64,000 bases of DNA, taken from Vreelandella azerica (lineage in GTDB: Bacteria > Pseudomonadota > Gammaproteobacteria > Pseudomonadales > Halomonadaceae). The DNA lies in NCBI RefSeq assembly GCF_013112225.1, contig NZ_JABFHI010000006.1, positions 97,749 through 161,748 on the forward strand, written 5' to 3'. The position numbers and the translations under genes were made by a program. The notes beneath the pieces were generated by a model that saw only the letters and a list, made by a program, of their open reading frames with translations, did no database searches and was not told the origin of the DNA. This document shows, one piece after another, positions 1 through 8,935 of the stretch. The number at the start of each line of letters is the position of its first letter. The first letter of the stretch is position 1.

Positions 1-117
1 ATGCATGCCGTCTGGGTCAGTGAAAGTGGCGATCAGGCGCTGCCAGAGCGGGTCGAGCGGATTGCTCACGTAAGAGAGTTGGCGGAGCTTTTGGCCTGGC
101 TTGAAAAACGTCGCTGA
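1..117 (+). CDS. C-terminal end of a truncated gene, possibly a HAD-type hydrolase
   Basis: The window opens inside a reading frame that runs 38 codons to a TGA at 115-117. The piece starts with a short hydrophobic strand containing VWVSE and ends in a charged helix rich in Leu, Glu and Arg. This resembles the last strand and helix of HAD-family phosphatases, but no catalytic motif lies inside the fragment, so the family is a guess. It converges on engB with only about 9 bases between the stop codons. The ATG at position 1 is probably internal. Confidence 0.35.
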   Translation: MHAVWVSESGDQALPERVERIAHVRELAELLAWLEKRR

Positions 118-126
118 CAACAGGGT

Positions 127-764
127 TCATACGTCTTTGGGGAGAGCCAGCCACTGATCCAGGCGCTGAGAAAGCGTTGTTATGCCGTCTTTTTCAGCGC
201 TGAAAAAAGCTGCACAGATACCAGGTCTTCCCATTCACGCAGCTGCGAGCGAACTTTTTGCAGTGACGCATTGGCGGGGCCTTTCTTCAGCTTATCGGCT
301 TTTGTCAGTAGAATATGTACCGGCATGTCACGTTTGTCGGCAAACCCCAGCATCATCTGGTCGAACTCGGTTAATGGATGACGGACATCCATCAAGAGAA
401 CCAGTCCGCGCAGGGTGTTACGCCCGCGTAAATAATCAGCCAGGTGGTGCTGCCATTCCAGCTTGACGGCCTCAGGTACCTTGGCGTATCCATAACCGGG
501 TAGGTCGACCAGCCGCTGGGAAGTCCCGTTCATTAGGCCGAAGTAGTTGATCAGCTGGGTACGGCCGGGCGTCCGAGAGGTTCTGGCCAGTGCTTTTTGC
601 TGGGTAAGTGCGTTGATTGCACTTGATTTTCCGGCATTCGACCGGCCTGCAAAAGCAACTTCAGTGCCACTGTCTTCAGGGCATTGGGCCAGGGTCGGGG
701 CACTGGTTAAAAAGCGCGCAGTGGTATAGTTAAGAGCCGGAAAAGAAGCGGGTGATTCAGTCAT
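127..764 (-). CDS. engB: Ribosome-biogenesis GTPase EngB (YihA/YsxC), C-terminus frameshifted
   Basis: EngB is a GTPase needed for assembly of the large ribosomal subunit. Visible motifs are the P-loop GRSNAGKSS near residue 40, DLPGYGYAK near 87 (G3) and TKAD near 154 (G4). The start at 764 has an AGGA sequence about 8 bases upstream; an ATG three codons earlier (773) is also possible. As written, the frame stops at 180-182 just after SALKKT. Adding one A to the five-A run of the coding strand (plus strand 190-194) extends it through a helix containing [11 protein letters not shown] to a TGA at 127-129. That gives about 212 residues, the usual family length. EngB is normally essential, so a missing base call is likelier than a mutation. 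Confidence 0.9.
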
Positions 765-851
765 CGGTGACATCCTGGCGAAAACAAAGCGCTAAAAAGC
801 GCCATGAAGCATAACATGAGCACGAAAATTACCCCTAAAGCAGGTCAGGAC

Positions 852-1031
852 TTGCATTCCCGCCGCTGGGGTGATTCGTTATAATACGGTTTGTTTATAT
901 CTGCGACCTAGGGCGCTAGTGTACCATTGCGCTCTAACCGCCAGCGACAATTCAGCCAGTGTCTTATCGCCTGATTGTCGCGGCAGACAGAGCTGACCCT
1001 GGTAGTGTGCTGAACCCGGGCAGCGCCCGGG
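852..1031 (+). promoter_or_regulatory. Probable leader and promoter region of the cytochrome c4 gene
   Basis: A perfect -10-like TATAAT lies at 880-885. No good -35 sits at the standard spacing (TTGCAT at 852 is 22 bases upstream), so the promoter is tentative. If used, it gives a leader of about 180 bases that includes a GC-rich stem-loop with arms CCCGGGC (1015-1021) and GCCCGGG (1025-1031) and a 3-base loop, ending about 40 bases before the start codon. The role of the hairpin is unknown. Confidence 0.35.
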
Positions 1032-1071
1032 GTGCGTACCAGTCACCAACTAACGGCATAGTGGAATAGCA

Positions 1072-1701
1072 ATGAGAAAGTTACTGGCAGGCCTAGCAAT
1101 TACCATGGGTGCCGTTGGCACCGTCCAAGCCCAATCACAGGATTTACAGGTTAACGCTGACCCGAACGCCGGCCGTGAAATGGCCGCAAGCTGTGCGGCA
1201 TGTCACGGCCAGCAAGGTATCAGTATGGTAGGTGCCTTCCCTAACCAGGCGGGCCAACAAATGTCTTATCTGGCCAAGCAGATTATGGATATTCGCGATG
1301 GTCGTCGTGAAGTCGCCCAGATGGCAGGTCAGGTCGATGACTTTTCTGATCAGGATGCCTGGGATGTCGCCGCCTACTTCGCCAATATGGATCCCAACGT
1401 TGGCCAGGCTGTAGATGACGCCGAGCTGCTGGAGCGTGGCGAGAATCTTTATCGTGCAGGCGATATAGGCAAAGGCATCCCAGCATGTACGGCGTGTCAC
1501 TCGCCAACGGGCCAAGGTCTTGGTACAGCCGTTTATCCGGCGCTTTCCGGCCAGCATGCCGAATACACGGTCTCGACTCTGCAGGATTTTGCGGCTGGCA
1601 TCCGCCACAATGACCCGAATGCCATCATGCGTGATATCGCCTCCAAGATGAGCGACCGCGACATGGAAGCCGTGGCTAACTATGTGCTGGGTCTACACTA
1701 A
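1072..1701 (+). CDS. Dihaem cytochrome c4
   Basis: Periplasmic dihaem electron carrier that feeds electrons to terminal oxidases. The 209-residue product has a Sec signal peptide (about residues 1-20, cleavage after VQA). Two cytochrome c domains carry CAACH at 41-45 and CTACH at 139-143, and Met residues downstream of each could be the distal haem ligands. Length and duplicated architecture match the c4 family. The order engB, c4, dsbA is the same as in Pseudomonas. A strong hairpin terminator follows. Confidence 0.93.
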   Translation: MRKLLAGLAITMGAVGTVQAQSQDLQVNADPNAGREMAASCAACHGQQGISMVGAFPNQAGQQMSYLAKQIMDIRDGRREVAQMAGQVDDFSDQDAWDVAAYFANMDPNVGQAVDDAELLERGENLYRAGDIGKGIPACTACHSPTGQGLGTAVYPALSGQHAEYTVSTLQDFAAGIRHNDPNAIMRDIASKMSDRDMEAVANYVLGLH

Positions 1702-1761
1702 CGATTCTACGCAATAACGGATTAGCCAGCGCGCTCTTCAAGAATACGGGCGATCAGAAGT

Positions 1762-1800
1762 GAACCATAAGACTGCCGAAGCGGTCTTATGGTTCGTTGT
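1762..1800 (+). terminator. Rho-independent-like terminator after cytochrome c4
   Basis: A 15-base arm GAACCATAAGACTGC (1762-1776) pairs with 1781-1795 around a CGAA tetraloop, with one G-T wobble. The tail (GTTGTGTTTGT) is T-rich but not a pure run. It separates cytochrome c4 from dsbA. Confidence 0.7.
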
Positions 1801-1841
1801 GTTTGTAGGTTTATCGGTCATTTGCTGAGTGGAGAAAATTG

Positions 1842-2475
1842 ATGATGCTAAAAGCGCTGATGGTAGCGGCGACGGGGCTGGTCTTTTCAACGGTGGCAGG
1901 TGCTCAGGAACTGGTGGAAGGCCAGCACTATGAGCGCCTGGAAACGCCGGTGGAAACCGTCGTGGAAGAGGGGCAGATCGAGGTCACCGAAGCCTTCTGG
2001 TTCGGCTGCCCGCATTGCTATCGCCTGCAGTCATCCGTCACCGAGTGGTATGAAACCCTTGAAGATGACGTAAGCGTGGTCAAGATGCCGGCCACCATGG
2101 GGGCGACTGGAACACGCATGCCACCGCGTTTTATGCGGCTGAACAGCTTGGCATTGAAGATGACCTGCATGCTGATTTCTTCACAGCCATCCACGAGGAC
2201 GGCCAGTCCCTGAACGATACTGATGATCTGGCGGCCTTTTTGCCAACTATGGCGTCAGTGAAGAGGAAGCGCGTGACGCCCTGACCTCCTTTGGTGTACG
2301 CAGTGACGTCAGCCGCGCTCATAGCCGTATGCGTGATATGCAGCTGATGGGAGTGCCAGCGCTGATTATTGATGGCCAGTACCTGGTATCGCCGGGCAGT
2401 GCGGGTAGCCTGGATAACATGCCCCAGATTGCTTATACTTTGATTGCCCGTATTCGTGAAGAGCGCGCCGAGTGA
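1842..2475 (+). CDS. dsbA: Thiol:disulfide interchange protein DsbA, two frameshifts
   Basis: DsbA introduces disulfide bonds into exported proteins. The N-terminus has a signal peptide ending near AGA|Q, followed by the thioredoxin-fold active site CPHC at residues 56-59. The ATG at 1842 follows GGAG by 7 bases; an in-frame TTG at 1839 is less likely. The frame breaks at a G-run (2099-2103) and at a T-run (2237-2241). Adding one base to each restores a 211-residue protein that includes the cis-Pro segment (MGVPALIIDG) and ends at TGA 2473-2475. Two independent one-base losses, both in homopolymers, with a perfect remainder point to sequencing error. Confidence 0.9.
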
Positions 2476-2528
2476 TTGAGTCTCTATGACCGAGCAAGTA
2501 AGACGTTCTTAACGGAGTACCTGCCCAC

Positions 2529-3347
2529 ATGAGCCAACTGGATGCCCGGTTACCATCGCTTGCTGATGGCCACCTGCGTCTACTGACGTTCAATCTGCAG
2601 GTGGGCATTCAGACGTCTGCCTATCATCATTATCTGACCCGTAGCTGGCAGCATCTACTTCCCCAGCGCGAGCGCAATCAACGCCTTGAGTTGATCAGCG
2701 AAGTGCTGGGGCGCTTTGATATCGTGGGCCTGCAGGAAGTGGATGGCGGCAGCTTTCGCTCTGGTCGTGTCAATCAGGTGCGCTACCTGGCAGAACGGGC
2801 GGGCTTCCCTAACCACTTTCAGCAGCTCAATCGCAATCTCGGGAAGATCGCCCAGCACAGCAACGGCCTGCTGTCGCGCCTCAAACCGACGCGTATTGAA
2901 GAACATCGTCTATCCGGTACCCTGCCGGGGCGTGGCGCCATTCATGCCCGCTTTGGAGAAGGGCCTGATGCGTTACATATCTTTGTTGCCCACCTTGCCC
3001 TTAGTCATCGGGGGCGTACTCGCCAGCTCAATTACCTGAGCGATCTGATTACCCCGCTGCGCCATGTGGTCGTCATGGGCGATCTGAACTGCACGCCGGA
3101 ACAGATTCATGCCCACTCACGTTTCAGCGAATCTCTGCCGCTGCATCCAGTAAAACCGCTGCTTAGCTACCCTTCATGGCAGCCGCGCCGCGCACTGGAT
3201 CACATCCTGCTTTCGCGTAGCCTGGAAGCGGCGGAGGTGCAGGTGCTGGATCATCTGTTTTCTGACCATCTGCCGTTGGCGGTGGATCTTCCTCTGCCAA
3301 GAGAATGCCTGGAAACTCTGAAAACAAGCTGCCCTGCCAGGGTATAA
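2529..3347 (+). CDS. Endonuclease/exonuclease/phosphatase (EEP) family protein
   Basis: A 272-residue protein of the EEP (DNase I-like) superfamily, whose members cleave phosphodiester or phosphate ester bonds with divalent metals. The family signature is complete: LTFNLQ near residue 18, the metal-binding QEVDGG near 75, HLALSHRGR near 155, MGDLNC near 182, and the terminal DHILLS and SDHLP. There is no signal peptide. The same kind of gene sits next to dsbA in Pseudomonas. The substrate cannot be told from the sequence. Confidence 0.85.
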   Translation: MSQLDARLPSLADGHLRLLTFNLQVGIQTSAYHHYLTRSWQHLLPQRERNQRLELISEVLGRFDIVGLQEVDGGSFRSGRVNQVRYLAERAGFPNHFQQLNRNLGKIAQHSNGLLSRLKPTRIEEHRLSGTLPGRGAIHARFGEGPDALHIFVAHLALSHRGRTRQLNYLSDLITPLRHVVVMGDLNCTPEQIHAHSRFSESLPLHPVKPLLSYPSWQPRRALDHILLSRSLEAAEVQVLDHLFSDHLPLAVDLPLPRECLETLKTSCPARV

Positions 3348-3475
3348 GGTAACGAGAGACGCCGCTGCGTTGACCATACGAACGCTGCGTGAATTGTTAA
3401 CACTGCATTCTGGATACAGATGAGGTATTGTCTCAGGCGCTGATTTTCCCAGACGCTGGATACGAGACGCTTCCC

Positions 3476-4036
3476 ATGTCCCAGACTTCACAACTCCCTC
3501 CTTTGGTGCGCGCGTTGGATAGCGCTTCAGAGTGGTTTGGCCGCACCCTGGCCTGGCTGATCATTCTGATGATGCTGATTCAGTTCGCCATTGTGCTGCT
3601 ACGCTATGTATTTTCAGTCAATAGTGTCTTCATGCAAGAACTGGTCATGTACATGCACGCGGCTGTTTTTATGCTCGGTGCTGCATACACGCTTCGCCAT
3701 GACGGGCATGTGCGTGTTGACATCTTCTATCGCAAGATGGCGCCCCGTCGACAGGCGCTGATCAACCTGTGCGGTATCGTTTTCCTGCTGATGCCGGTCA
3801 TGATATTCATCATTGCCTCGAGTTTGGGCTACGTCAGCAATTCATGGCGAATACTTGAAAGCTCACCAGATTACGGGGGCATTCCTGCGGTGTTTTTGCT
3901 TAAGACCCTGATTCCACTATTTGCACTTTTCATGATCATACAGGGCGCCATTGAACTGGTGCGCAATGCCTATATCCTGACGGGCCGGATTGTGCCGCCA
4001 TCAGCAGATACTGAGCATCTAGAGGAGCGCGTCTGA
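3476..4036 (+). CDS. TRAP transporter small membrane subunit (DctQ type)
   Basis: Small permease subunit of a tripartite ATP-independent periplasmic transporter. The 186-residue protein has four predicted membrane segments (about residues 20-45, 55-80, 95-120, 140-165). The loop after the second carries the GAAYTLRHDGHVRVDIFY pattern typical of DctQ subunits. I chose the ATG at 3476 because it places the first membrane helix normally; a TTG 16 codons upstream keeps the frame open. The stop overlaps the start of the large subunit (TGATG), so the two are translationally coupled. The system pairs with the TakP-like binding protein downstream. Confidence 0.88.
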   Translation: MSQTSQLPPLVRALDSASEWFGRTLAWLIILMMLIQFAIVLLRYVFSVNSVFMQELVMYMHAAVFMLGAAYTLRHDGHVRVDIFYRKMAPRRQALINLCGIVFLLMPVMIFIIASSLGYVSNSWRILESSPDYGGIPAVFLLKTLIPLFALFMIIQGAIELVRNAYILTGRIVPPSADTEHLEERV

Positions 4037-5440
4037 TGTTGGAATTCATGCCGCTTATTCTGTTTGCTGTCATCTGCATTGTCCTGATGTTTGGCTTTCC
4101 GGTTGCCTTTTCGCTGTCGGGTACTGCCCTCGTGTTTGCAGGCCTGGGGCTGGGGCTTGAAGCCATGGGTGTAGACGCCAACTTTGACGCAGGCTATCTG
4201 GCTGCCCTGCCAAATCGGCTATACGGCATCATGACCAATACCACCCTGTTGGCTGTTCCGCTGTTTGTGCTGATGGGCGTACTGCTGGAAAAATCCAAGG
4301 TGGCGGAAACCCTGCTGGATGCCATGGCGTTACTGTTTGGTTCCCTGCGCGGCGGCCTGGGTATCTCGGTTACCCTGGTTGGCATGCTGATGGCCGCATC
4401 AACCGGCATTGTCGGTGCCACTGTGGTGACCATGGGGCTGATGTCGCTGCCGACCATGCTAAAGCGCAACTACTCCATGTCGCTGGCCACGGGCACCATT
4501 TGTGCCACAGGAACCCTTGGCCAGATTATTCCGCCATCTATTGCCCTGGTACTGCTGGGTGACGTCCTATCCTCCGCCTATCAACAAGCCCAGCTGGATA
4601 TGGGGATCTTCAGTCCCAAGACTGTTTCAGTAGGCGATCTGTTTATGGGCGCCCTGGTGCCTGGCATGATTCTGGTGGTGCTGTATATGCTGTATATCGC
4701 GGCGACTGCCTGGCTGCGCCCGCATACGGCACCGCCTGCGGATCGTCAGGAACTGATGGATGAGCTTGGCCATACCTCCGGCATTGGCTGGCTGCTGCTC
4801 AAGGGGTTGGTGCCGCCTGTGGTACTGATTGTTGCCGTGTTGGGTTCCATCCTGAGCGGTTTTGCCACCCCCACAGAAGCTTCTGCGGTGGGCGCCTTTG
4901 GTGCCCTGGTGCTGGCCTTGGCCTATCGCCAGCTTGATCTTGCTACGTTGAAAGATGTTCTGCGCTCCACGACCCATGTCACCACCATGGTGTTCATGAT
5001 CCTGATTGGAGCCGCGCTGTTTTCGCTGGTCTTTCGTGCCTATGGCGGCGAGCACATGGTTACCGAGCTGTTTGAAGGCATGCCGGGCGGTGTCGTCGGC
5101 GCAACTATAATCGTGATGTTGGTGATCTTCTTGCTGGGCTTTATCCTTGACTTCATTGAGATCACTTTCGTAGTGGTGCCGATTGTTGGGCCCATTCTGC
5201 TAGCCATGGGGCTTGATCCGATCTGGCTGGGCATCATGATTGCAATTAATTCAAACCTCATTTCTGACACCGCCGTTTGGCTTTGCGCTGTTTTATCTGC
5301 GTGGCGTTGCGCCGCCATCAGTGCCCACATCGGCGATCTATCGTGGCGTGATTCCTTTCATTCTGATTCAGTTAGGCATGCTGTTGATGCTGGCGCTTTA
5401 CCCTGGGCTAGCGACCTGGTTGCCCAGCCAGTTTAGCTAA
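4036..5440 (+). CDS. TRAP transporter large permease (DctM type), frameshifted near the end
   Basis: Large membrane subunit that forms the ion-coupled translocation path of the TRAP system. It is strongly hydrophobic with about 12 membrane segments, and carries the family patterns MAASTGIVGATVVTMG and GQIIPPSIALV. The frame is good to about residue 405. Near 5250 the expected sequence (AINLQTSFLTPPFG) is only recovered by adding one base between 5251 and 5252. The second frame then runs to a stop at 5438-5440, giving about 468 residues. This indel is not in a homopolymer, unlike most others in the window. Confidence 0.87.
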
Positions 5441-5622
5441 AGTAACGCCTTGGGTTGAATGTTAAAGCGCTCAGCAGAGAGCTTATTTGATTAAGTTGAA
5501 AGTGTAGGCTGCTATCAACGCTGCCCCGTGGCAAGCTTGGTAAGTTACAGTGTGGTGCATTTTTTTATTGTTCACACATCGGCTGCGCCTGTATGCAGCA
5601 GGTGGCAATGATCACACGCCAG

Positions 5623-5650
5623 ATGTAGGCGGCTGTCTGGCCGCATACAT
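5623..5650 (+). promoter_or_regulatory. Stem-loop between dctM and the binding-protein gene
   Basis: Arms ATGTA-g-GCGGC (5623-5633) and GCCGC-a-TACAT (5640-5650) pair with one mismatch around a 6-base loop, about 33 bases before the binding-protein start. The 242-base gap between the permease and the binding protein otherwise shows no gene and no clear promoter. The hairpin could protect the binding-protein mRNA 5' end. Confidence 0.4.
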
Positions 5651-5682
5651 GTTACCCATAACAGTCATAACAAGGGGTTTAT

Positions 5683-6792
5683 ATGCAAGTTAAAACACTG
5701 ACCGCCGCCGTGGCCATGACCACCGCCATGTCCGCAGGCATGTTGGTAGTCTCCAGCCTGGATAATCAGGCTCAGGCCCAGGAAACCTTCAGCTGGAAGA
5801 TGGTGACCTCGTGGCCGAAAAACTTTCCGGGTGTAGGCCAAGGGCCAGAGCGCCTGGCAGAATTGGTTGATGAAATGTCAGATGGCCGTCTGACCATCGA
5901 AGTCTTTGGGGCTGGCCAGCTGGTGCCGGGCTTTGAAGTGTTTGATGCCGTCTCCGATGGCACTGCAGAGCTGGGCCATTCCGCGTCCTACTACTGGAAA
6001 GGCAAGGCCCCTGAAGCCCAGTTCTTTGCCGCAGTGCCGTTTGGCATGAACGCCCAGGAAATGAACGCCTGGCTGCACTTCGGCGGCGGTATGGAGCTGT
6101 GGAACGAAGTCTATGAGCCCTTCGGTGTTGATGTCATGGTGGCGGGTGCCTCCGGCGTGCAGATGGGCGGCTGGTACAACAAGGAAATCAATTCCATTGA
6201 CGACCTTGATGGCCTGAAAATGCGTATGCCAGGCTTGGGCGGCGAAGTCATGAGCCGTATGGGCGTGGCAATCGTTAACATGCCGGGCGGTGAGATTTTC
6301 ACCTCGCTGCAATCCGGTGCCATTGATGCTACTGAGTGGATTGGCCCCTACAACGACCTGGCGTTTGGCCTCCATCAGGCGGCTGATTATTACTACTATC
6401 CGGGTTGGCACGAGCCGACCGTGATGTTTGAAACCATCGTCAACGAAGAGGCGCTGGCCGAACTGCCCAGCGACCTGCAGGCGATCCTGACCACGGCGGT
6501 GCGTGATATCAACGCCAACGTGCTGGATGAGTACACCGCACGTAACAACGATGCGTTGGAAACCCTGGTCAACGAGCATGAGGTTGAATTGCGGCGTATT
6601 CCTGATGATGTACTGGCTCAAGCACGAGAGTATTCAGACGATGTGATTGCTGAGCTGGCAGAATCCAGCGATCTGGCTACACGCATCTACGAGTCCTACA
6701 GCACCTTCCAGGATAAGGTTGTCAACTACCATGCTATTTCCGAGCAGGCGTATTACAACGCCCGCAACCCGGAAGGCGATACTACCGAGTAA
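5683..6792 (+). CDS. TRAP transporter substrate-binding protein, TakP-like
   Basis: Periplasmic binding subunit of 369 residues with a signal peptide (about 1-32, ending AQA). The sequence resembles the TakP branch of DctP proteins, which bind 2-oxo acids or related carboxylates: TSWPKNFPGVG after the signal, AGQLVPGFEVFDAVSDGTAE near 78-97, GVQMGGWYNKEI near 158, and EWIGPYNDLAFG near 218. The start follows AAGGGG by about 8 bases. Gene order is Q-M-P, with P last. The substrate is inferred by resemblance only. Confidence 0.88.
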   Translation: MQVKTLTAAVAMTTAMSAGMLVVSSLDNQAQAQETFSWKMVTSWPKNFPGVGQGPERLAELVDEMSDGRLTIEVFGAGQLVPGFEVFDAVSDGTAELGHSASYYWKGKAPEAQFFAAVPFGMNAQEMNAWLHFGGGMELWNEVYEPFGVDVMVAGASGVQMGGWYNKEINSIDDLDGLKMRMPGLGGEVMSRMGVAIVNMPGGEIFTSLQSGAIDATEWIGPYNDLAFGLHQAADYYYYPGWHEPTVMFETIVNEEALAELPSDLQAILTTAVRDINANVLDEYTARNNDALETLVNEHEVELRRIPDDVLAQAREYSDDVIAELAESSDLATRIYESYSTFQDKVVNYHAISEQAYYNARNPEGDTTE

Positions 6793-6811
6793 ATTTTTCG
6801 GCGATAATGAG

Positions 6812-6840
6812 GACGGCTGCCTGAGGGTGGCCGTTTTTTT
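6812..6840 (+). terminator. Terminator of the TRAP operon
   Basis: A short GC-rich stem (ACGGC at 6813-6817 with GCCGT at 6830-6834) is followed by seven T residues to 6840, 20 bases after the binding-protein stop codon. Confidence 0.75.
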
Positions 6841-6940
6841 ATCTGGCGCTTTTATATGGCTACTTTTTATATCAGTGTATAACCTGCCGTCGGCTTGTGT
6901 AGGCGGGCCTGTCAAATGGAAGGTGAACAAGGATCTCTTT

Positions 6941-7780
6941 ATGGCAACTCAACCGGCATCTTCAGGTGCGTCATCAATTAACAATGTCTTGACCATTGCA
7001 GGCTCTGACCCTTCCGGTGGGGCCGGCATCCAGGCGGATCTGAAAACCTTTTCGGCCCTGGGCACCTACGGTACCAGTGTGATTACCGCGCTGACGGCGC
7101 AAAATACCCAGGGCGTGCGCGGTGTCTTTCCTGTGCCTGCATCGTTTATCGCTGAACAGTTGGAGACCCTGCTGGATGACGTGACGCTGGATGCGGTGAA
7201 AATCGGTATGGTCGCCAGCCGTGAGGTGGCGGAAGTGATTGCCGACTGTATTGGGCGTCGGCGCCCGCGCTGGGTGGTACTGGACCCGGTCATGGTAGCG
7301 AAAAGCGGCGATGTGCTGGTGGATGATGCGGGCATCCAGGCGGTGCGCGACATCCTGATACCGCTGGCTGATGTGATCACCCCCAACCTGCCAGAAGCCG
7401 CGGTATTGCTAGGAAGCAGCACACCCACGTCAAACGCTGAGATGGAGACTGTCATGCCCGCGCTGCGTCGTCTGGGGGCGCCTTATGTGATGCTCAAAGG
7501 TGGCCATCTACAAGGGGCTGACTGCTCAGACCTGTTAGCGACCCCGCAGGGCACTACCTGGCTACCGGCGCCCCGTCTGGCAACCGATAATCTTCACGGT
7601 ACGGGATGTTCGCTGTCGTCCGCCATTACCGCCTGCCTGGCCAGACAGCCCAGCGAAGCGCCGGTGGAAGATGCCATTCGCGCTGCCAAGCAATGGCTAC
7701 ATGCCGCACTGGAAGCCAGCACACGGCTTAACGTGGGCAAGGGCCGCGGCCCCGTGCATCATTTTCATGAATGGTGGTAG
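6941..7780 (+). CDS. thiD: Hydroxymethylpyrimidine/phosphomethylpyrimidine kinase ThiD
   Basis: ThiD phosphorylates HMP and HMP-phosphate to the pyrophosphate used in thiamine synthesis. The 279-residue protein has the ribokinase-like TIAGSDPSGGAGIQAD motif near residue 17, the DPVMVAKSG segment, the PNLPEA motif and the active-site GTGCSLSSA near residue 222. The frame is open far upstream, but the ATG at 6941 follows AAGGAT and gives the normal length. The other thiamine genes (thiG, thiS) are 13 kb away. No TPP riboswitch was recognised upstream. Confidence 0.93.
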   Translation: MATQPASSGASSINNVLTIAGSDPSGGAGIQADLKTFSALGTYGTSVITALTAQNTQGVRGVFPVPASFIAEQLETLLDDVTLDAVKIGMVASREVAEVIADCIGRRRPRWVVLDPVMVAKSGDVLVDDAGIQAVRDILIPLADVITPNLPEAAVLLGSSTPTSNAEMETVMPALRRLGAPYVMLKGGHLQGADCSDLLATPQGTTWLPAPRLATDNLHGTGCSLSSAITACLARQPSEAPVEDAIRAAKQWLHAALEASTRLNVGKGRGPVHHFHEWW

Positions 7781-7785
7781 TTGGG

Positions 7786-7816
7786 GTGAATAGTGAGTCG
7801 TGAATAGTGAATCGTG
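7786..7816. repeat. 14-base direct tandem repeat
   Basis: GTGAATAGTGAGTC (7786-7799) is followed directly by GTGAATAGTGAATC (7800-7813) and a third partial copy (GTG). It lies just after the thiD stop. A related 7-base tandem (TGAATGG) occurs at 36697-36717, also in a gene gap. Confidence 0.6.
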
Positions 7817-7885
7817 CTTATGCGGAACTTATACGCTGAATGATGGTAAGTATAAGAGACTTTAATTACCGTCGGGGTAGCTTTT

Positions 7886-8457
7886 ATGTGGATTCATAAA
7901 CGTCTTACAGCTTGGTTGATAGCTGGGCTGCTTCTGGCCACAACCGCAATGGCACAGGCGGAAAGCGTCACCGAGAACGGCGAGTCTTTCAGCCATACGG
8001 TAGAAGAAAATGGCCAGCGCTATGAGCTGTTAGGCAGCGGTGTGTTCAAGTATATGATCTGGACGGCCTATGCTGGGGCCTACTATCAGGGGAAGGTGTT
8101 ACAGACCCTCAGCCGCTGAGCGAGGTGCCAAGGCGCCTGGAGCTGGCGTATTTTCATGATATTGACGCCGAAGATTTTGCCGAAGCCACGCTAGAAACTA
8201 TCCAAAAAAACCTGACGCTGTATGAATTCAATCAGGTCAAAGACGATATCGAAGCCCTGAACGCCCGCTATCGCAGTGTGGAAGAGGGCGACCGCTATGT
8301 ACTCAGCTGGGATGGTGAGCAGCTGCGGCTGGCCTTGAACGGTGAGGTGTTATTTGAAGGCGGCGATGCGGATGCGGCCAGCGCCATGTTCGGTATCTGG
8401 TTGGGTGAAACGCCACTTGGCGAAGATTTTCGTGATGAACTGCTGGCACGCCAATAG
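7886..8457 (+). CDS. Chalcone-isomerase-like periplasmic protein, frameshifted
   Basis: Exported protein of about 190 residues with a signal peptide (cleavage near AQA|E) and a chalcone-isomerase-like fold typical of bacterial proteins of unknown function. The N-terminal frame stops at 8117-8119. Adding one G to the GGGG run at 8089-8092 joins it to the following frame, which contains [10 protein letters not shown] and the long helix [12 protein letters not shown], ending at 8457. The function is unknown in bacteria; a flavonoid role is not implied. Confidence 0.78.
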
Positions 8458-8489
8458 TTTGGCTATCTAGAGGAACTCTTAGGGGTAGT

Positions 8490-8927
8490 ATGAAAGCATT
8501 GATACAGCGAGTGACGCGGGCCAGTGTCGAAGTAGATGAAAGAACGGTCGGCCAGATTGACCAAGGGTTGCTGGTGCTGGTGGGCGTGGAAAAAGGCGAT
8601 GACCAAGCCCGCGCTGACAGCTTGCTGCATAAGCTTTTGAACTACCGCGTGTTCAGCGATGCACAAGGTAAGATGAATCTCAATGTTCAGCAGGCAGGCG
8701 GTAGCTTGCTACTGGTTTCCCAATTCACCCTGGCCGCCAGCACTCGCAAAGGCCTGCGGCCGAGTTTTTCCAGCGCCGCCCCGCCGGAGGAAGGCGAGCG
8801 GCTGTTCAATTATCTGGTGGCCCAGGCGCAATCAGGAGATGTGCCGGTGGCCACCGGAGAGTTCGGCGCCAATATGCAGGTCGCCCTGGTTAACGATGGC
8901 CCCGTTACCTTTATGCTGGAAAGCTGA
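8490..8927 (+). CDS. dtd: D-aminoacyl-tRNA deacylase
   Basis: Dtd hydrolyses D-amino acids wrongly attached to tRNA. The 145-residue length matches the family. Diagnostic motifs are [15 protein letters not shown] at the N-terminus, SQFTLAA near residue 77, and the C-terminal NDGPVTF carrying the Gly-Pro pair of the chiral proofreading site. It converges on the ABC-F gene with an 8-base gap. Confidence 0.95.
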   Translation: MKALIQRVTRASVEVDERTVGQIDQGLLVLVGVEKGDDQARADSLLHKLLNYRVFSDAQGKMNLNVQQAGGSLLLVSQFTLAASTRKGLRPSFSSAAPPEEGERLFNYLVAQAQSGDVPVATGEFGANMQVALVNDGPVTFMLES

Positions 8928-8935
8928 GTACTGCC

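Noticed and set aside
773..1071. Spot 42/ErsA-type sRNA next to engB
   Set aside because: polA is not adjacent here and no matching promoter plus terminator pair was seen; only a long leader of cytochrome c4 is supported.
1144..1608. Open frames on the opposite strand of cytochrome c4 and of many other genes
   Set aside because: These are shadows of high-GC coding sequence, with no recognisable protein and no ribosome-binding site.
6793..6940. TPP riboswitch upstream of thiD or thiS
   Set aside because: No CTGAGA...ACCTGATCTGGATAATG-type core was seen upstream of either gene; the hairpin at 6812 is a plain terminator.
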